A stretch of DNA of 5,927 nucleotides from CALXZG01 sp034184445. GTDB lineage: Bacteria; Pseudomonadota; Alphaproteobacteria; CAAHEQ01; UBA3637. The DNA lies in assembly GCA_034184445.1 (NCBI GenBank), contig JAXFZX010000091.1:1-5927 (forward strand), given 5' to 3'. The notes beneath the pieces were generated by a model that saw only the letters and a list, made by a program, of their open reading frames with translations, searched no databases and was not told the origin of the DNA. The position numbers and the translations under genes were made by a program. This document shows positions 5,107-5,927 of this stretch, one piece after another. Within the stretch, counting starts at the first letter, position 1. The number at the start of each line of letters is the position of its first letter.

Positions 5107-5895
5107 TTAATTTGGAGTCCCGAACCAGTCCGTCCAATAGCCCGAATCATTCCAATCATAGCCGGAGTCTCCTCCGTTATAGCCGGAGTTATCCCAAGGA
5201 TTGTAGCCGGAGTCTCCTCCGTTATAGCCCGAATCATTCCAATCATAGCCGGAGTCTCCTCCGTTATAGCCCGAATCATTCCAATCATAGCCGGAGTCAT
5301 TCCAATAATAGCCGGAGTCACCTCCGTTATAGCCAGAGCCATTATAACCTGAGTTATAGCCATCACCATTATAGCCGGAGCCATTGCGATCCCCACCCTG
5401 CATATCATTGTTAAAGACTAAAAAAAGATTATTCTCCTCCCCCCTAAGGGCACAAGAATCTAGGGTATATGAAAGTGAGCCATTCCCCTCCGTAGCAACA
5501 ATATCGGTCACAGGCGATGTCTCACTTCTCATCCGGATTAAGTTTTGACATACGGGTGAGGTCACCCCCGTGACCTTAATCCCAAACTCACCATCCCATT
5601 CCCTGACATAATTTTGAAATGTGCCACCGGCGGTTACATTGTCATCTTCAAATTCACTTAAATTCGGCCGAATACCGGTTGACAGTTGGCTACTGACCAC
5701 AACGGCGCGTTTCATAGCCCCATCCATAATCTCATTGGCGCGGTATTTGTTGATGCCATAATTATACCCCGCAATACCGCCAATGGATATGACCCCCACA
5801 ATGGCAAGTACCCCCAACATCTCTACCATAGACCGGCCAACTTCATCGGACAGTATTGTTGTGTTTAAAATACGTTTTTTTAATATTTTTTTCAT
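5107..5895 (-). CDS. Type IV prepilin-like protein with SGY heptapeptide-repeat tail
   Basis: This 262-residue protein starts with a basic leader (MKKILKKRILNTTILSDEVG) ending in Gly20, the expected prepilin peptidase cleavage point. The mature part starts RSMVE, with Glu at +5 as in type IV pilins and pseudopilins, and then a hydrophobic helix at about 23-45. Arg at +1 is unusual; Phe or Met is typical. A small globular region at about 46-165 has two cysteines, Cys116 and Cys148, that could form a disulfide. Residues about 173-254 are a tail of SGYNGGD- and SGYDWND-type repeats, ending in WTDWFGTPN. The start is supported by AGGAG 7 nt upstream. Secretion across the inner membrane and assembly or surface display are inferred from the signal. 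No pilus assembly gene is in the window, so pilin, minor pilin and pseudopilin cannot be told apart. Confidence 0.88.
   Translation of the reverse strand: MKKILKKRILNTTILSDEVGRSMVEMLGVLAIVGVISIGGIAGYNYGINKYRANEIMDGAMKRAVVVSSQLSTGIRPNLSEFEDDNVTAGGTFQNYVREWDGEFGIKVTGVTSPVCQNLIRMRSETSPVTDIVATEGNGSLSYTLDSCALRGEENNLFLVFNNDMQGGDRNGSGYNGDGYNSGYNGSGYNGGDSGYYWNDSGYDWNDSGYNGGDSGYDWNDSGYNGGDSGYNPWDNSGYNGGDSGYDWNDSGYWTDWFGTPN
5134..5379 (-). repeat. Tandem 21-bp / 42-bp in-frame repeats encoding SGY heptapeptides
   Basis: The 3' third of the prepilin-like gene is built of 21-bp units, each coding one heptapeptide starting SGY; twelve SGY and one DGY can be counted. Units alternate between SGYNGGD and SGYDWND types, giving a 42-bp higher-order unit. 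The stretch 5137-5184 is identical to 5224-5271 (48 bp), 87 bp apart; the three extra bases are one added codon in the variant unit SGYNPWDN. A further 42-bp step leads from 5225 to 5267. Units nearest the globular domain are shorter and more diverged (SGYNG, DGYN). All differences keep the frame. Confidence 0.93.
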
Positions 5896-5902
5896 TTTCT
5901 TT

Positions 5903-5919
5903 CTCCTAGGTCAAATATA
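5903..5919 (-). promoter_or_regulatory. Ribosome binding site and possible -10 box of the prepilin-like gene
   Basis: AGGAG at 5907-5903 lies 7 nt before the ATG and fixes the start. TATATT at 5919-5914 matches five of six bases of a -10 box, but initiation from it would leave a leader of only about 12 nt, and any -35 box lies at or beyond the window edge. The ribosome site is sound; the promoter is uncertain. Confidence 0.4.
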
Positions 5920-5927
5920 GTAAAATA

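Noticed and set aside
5137..5379. CRISPR-like array
   Set aside because: Units are contiguous 21-bp coding repeats without unique spacers, and every change keeps the reading frame.
5137..5379. RTX calcium-binding nonapeptides
   Set aside because: GGDSGYDWN resembles GGxGxDxUx only in the first two glycines; the fourth-position glycine and sixth-position aspartate are missing.
5103..5414. Long open frames on both strands across the repeat region
   Set aside because: A 21-bp period without stops in one frame yields open repetitive frames in others. Only the 5107-5895 minus frame has a signal, a ribosome site and a globular domain before the repeats.

Overview
The window looks like chromosomal core DNA from a low-to-moderate-GC alphaproteobacterium. 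A divergent xerC-type recombinase/priA pair and a phoH-ybeY-corC operon are both arrangements common in Alphaproteobacteria, and the protein sequences read as alphaproteobacterial. The prepilin-like protein at the right end carries a segment (GRSMVEMLGVLAIVGV) that I associate from memory with uncultured host-associated Alphaproteobacteria; I could not check this. PriA and PhoH are both shorter than their textbook relatives, which fits a streamlined lineage.

Left part (1-2823): the N-terminal third of a XerC/XerD-type tyrosine recombinase runs leftwards off the window. It is divergent from priA, the replication-restart helicase, with only about 42 bp between the likely start codons. Directly behind priA, with a strong Shine-Dalgarno sequence beside the priA stop, lies a 174-residue membrane protein that I do not recognise.

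Middle part (2824-4982): after an 86-bp convergent gap comes a tightly packed leftward operon: phoH-like ATPase, then ybeY (8-nt overlap), then a CorC/YbeX-type CBS protein (2-nt gap). YbeY acts in 16S rRNA maturation and ribosome quality control. PhoH/YbeZ and CorC/YbeX are its usual genetic partners. A plausible sigma-70-type promoter lies just upstream of phoH.

Right part (4983-5927): a leftward gene encodes a type IV prepilin-like protein with a classical class III signal and hydrophobic helix, a small globular part with two cysteines, and an unusual C-terminal tail of about 80 residues built from roughly twelve seven-residue SGY-containing repeats (SGYNGGD / SGYDWND). At DNA level these form 21-bp and 42-bp tandem repeats, some identical. 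A hairpin follows the gene. This repeat-tailed prepilin is the most unusual item in the window. No mobile element, tRNA, rRNA or CRISPR array was seen, and there is no evidence of a complete new defence or secretion system.
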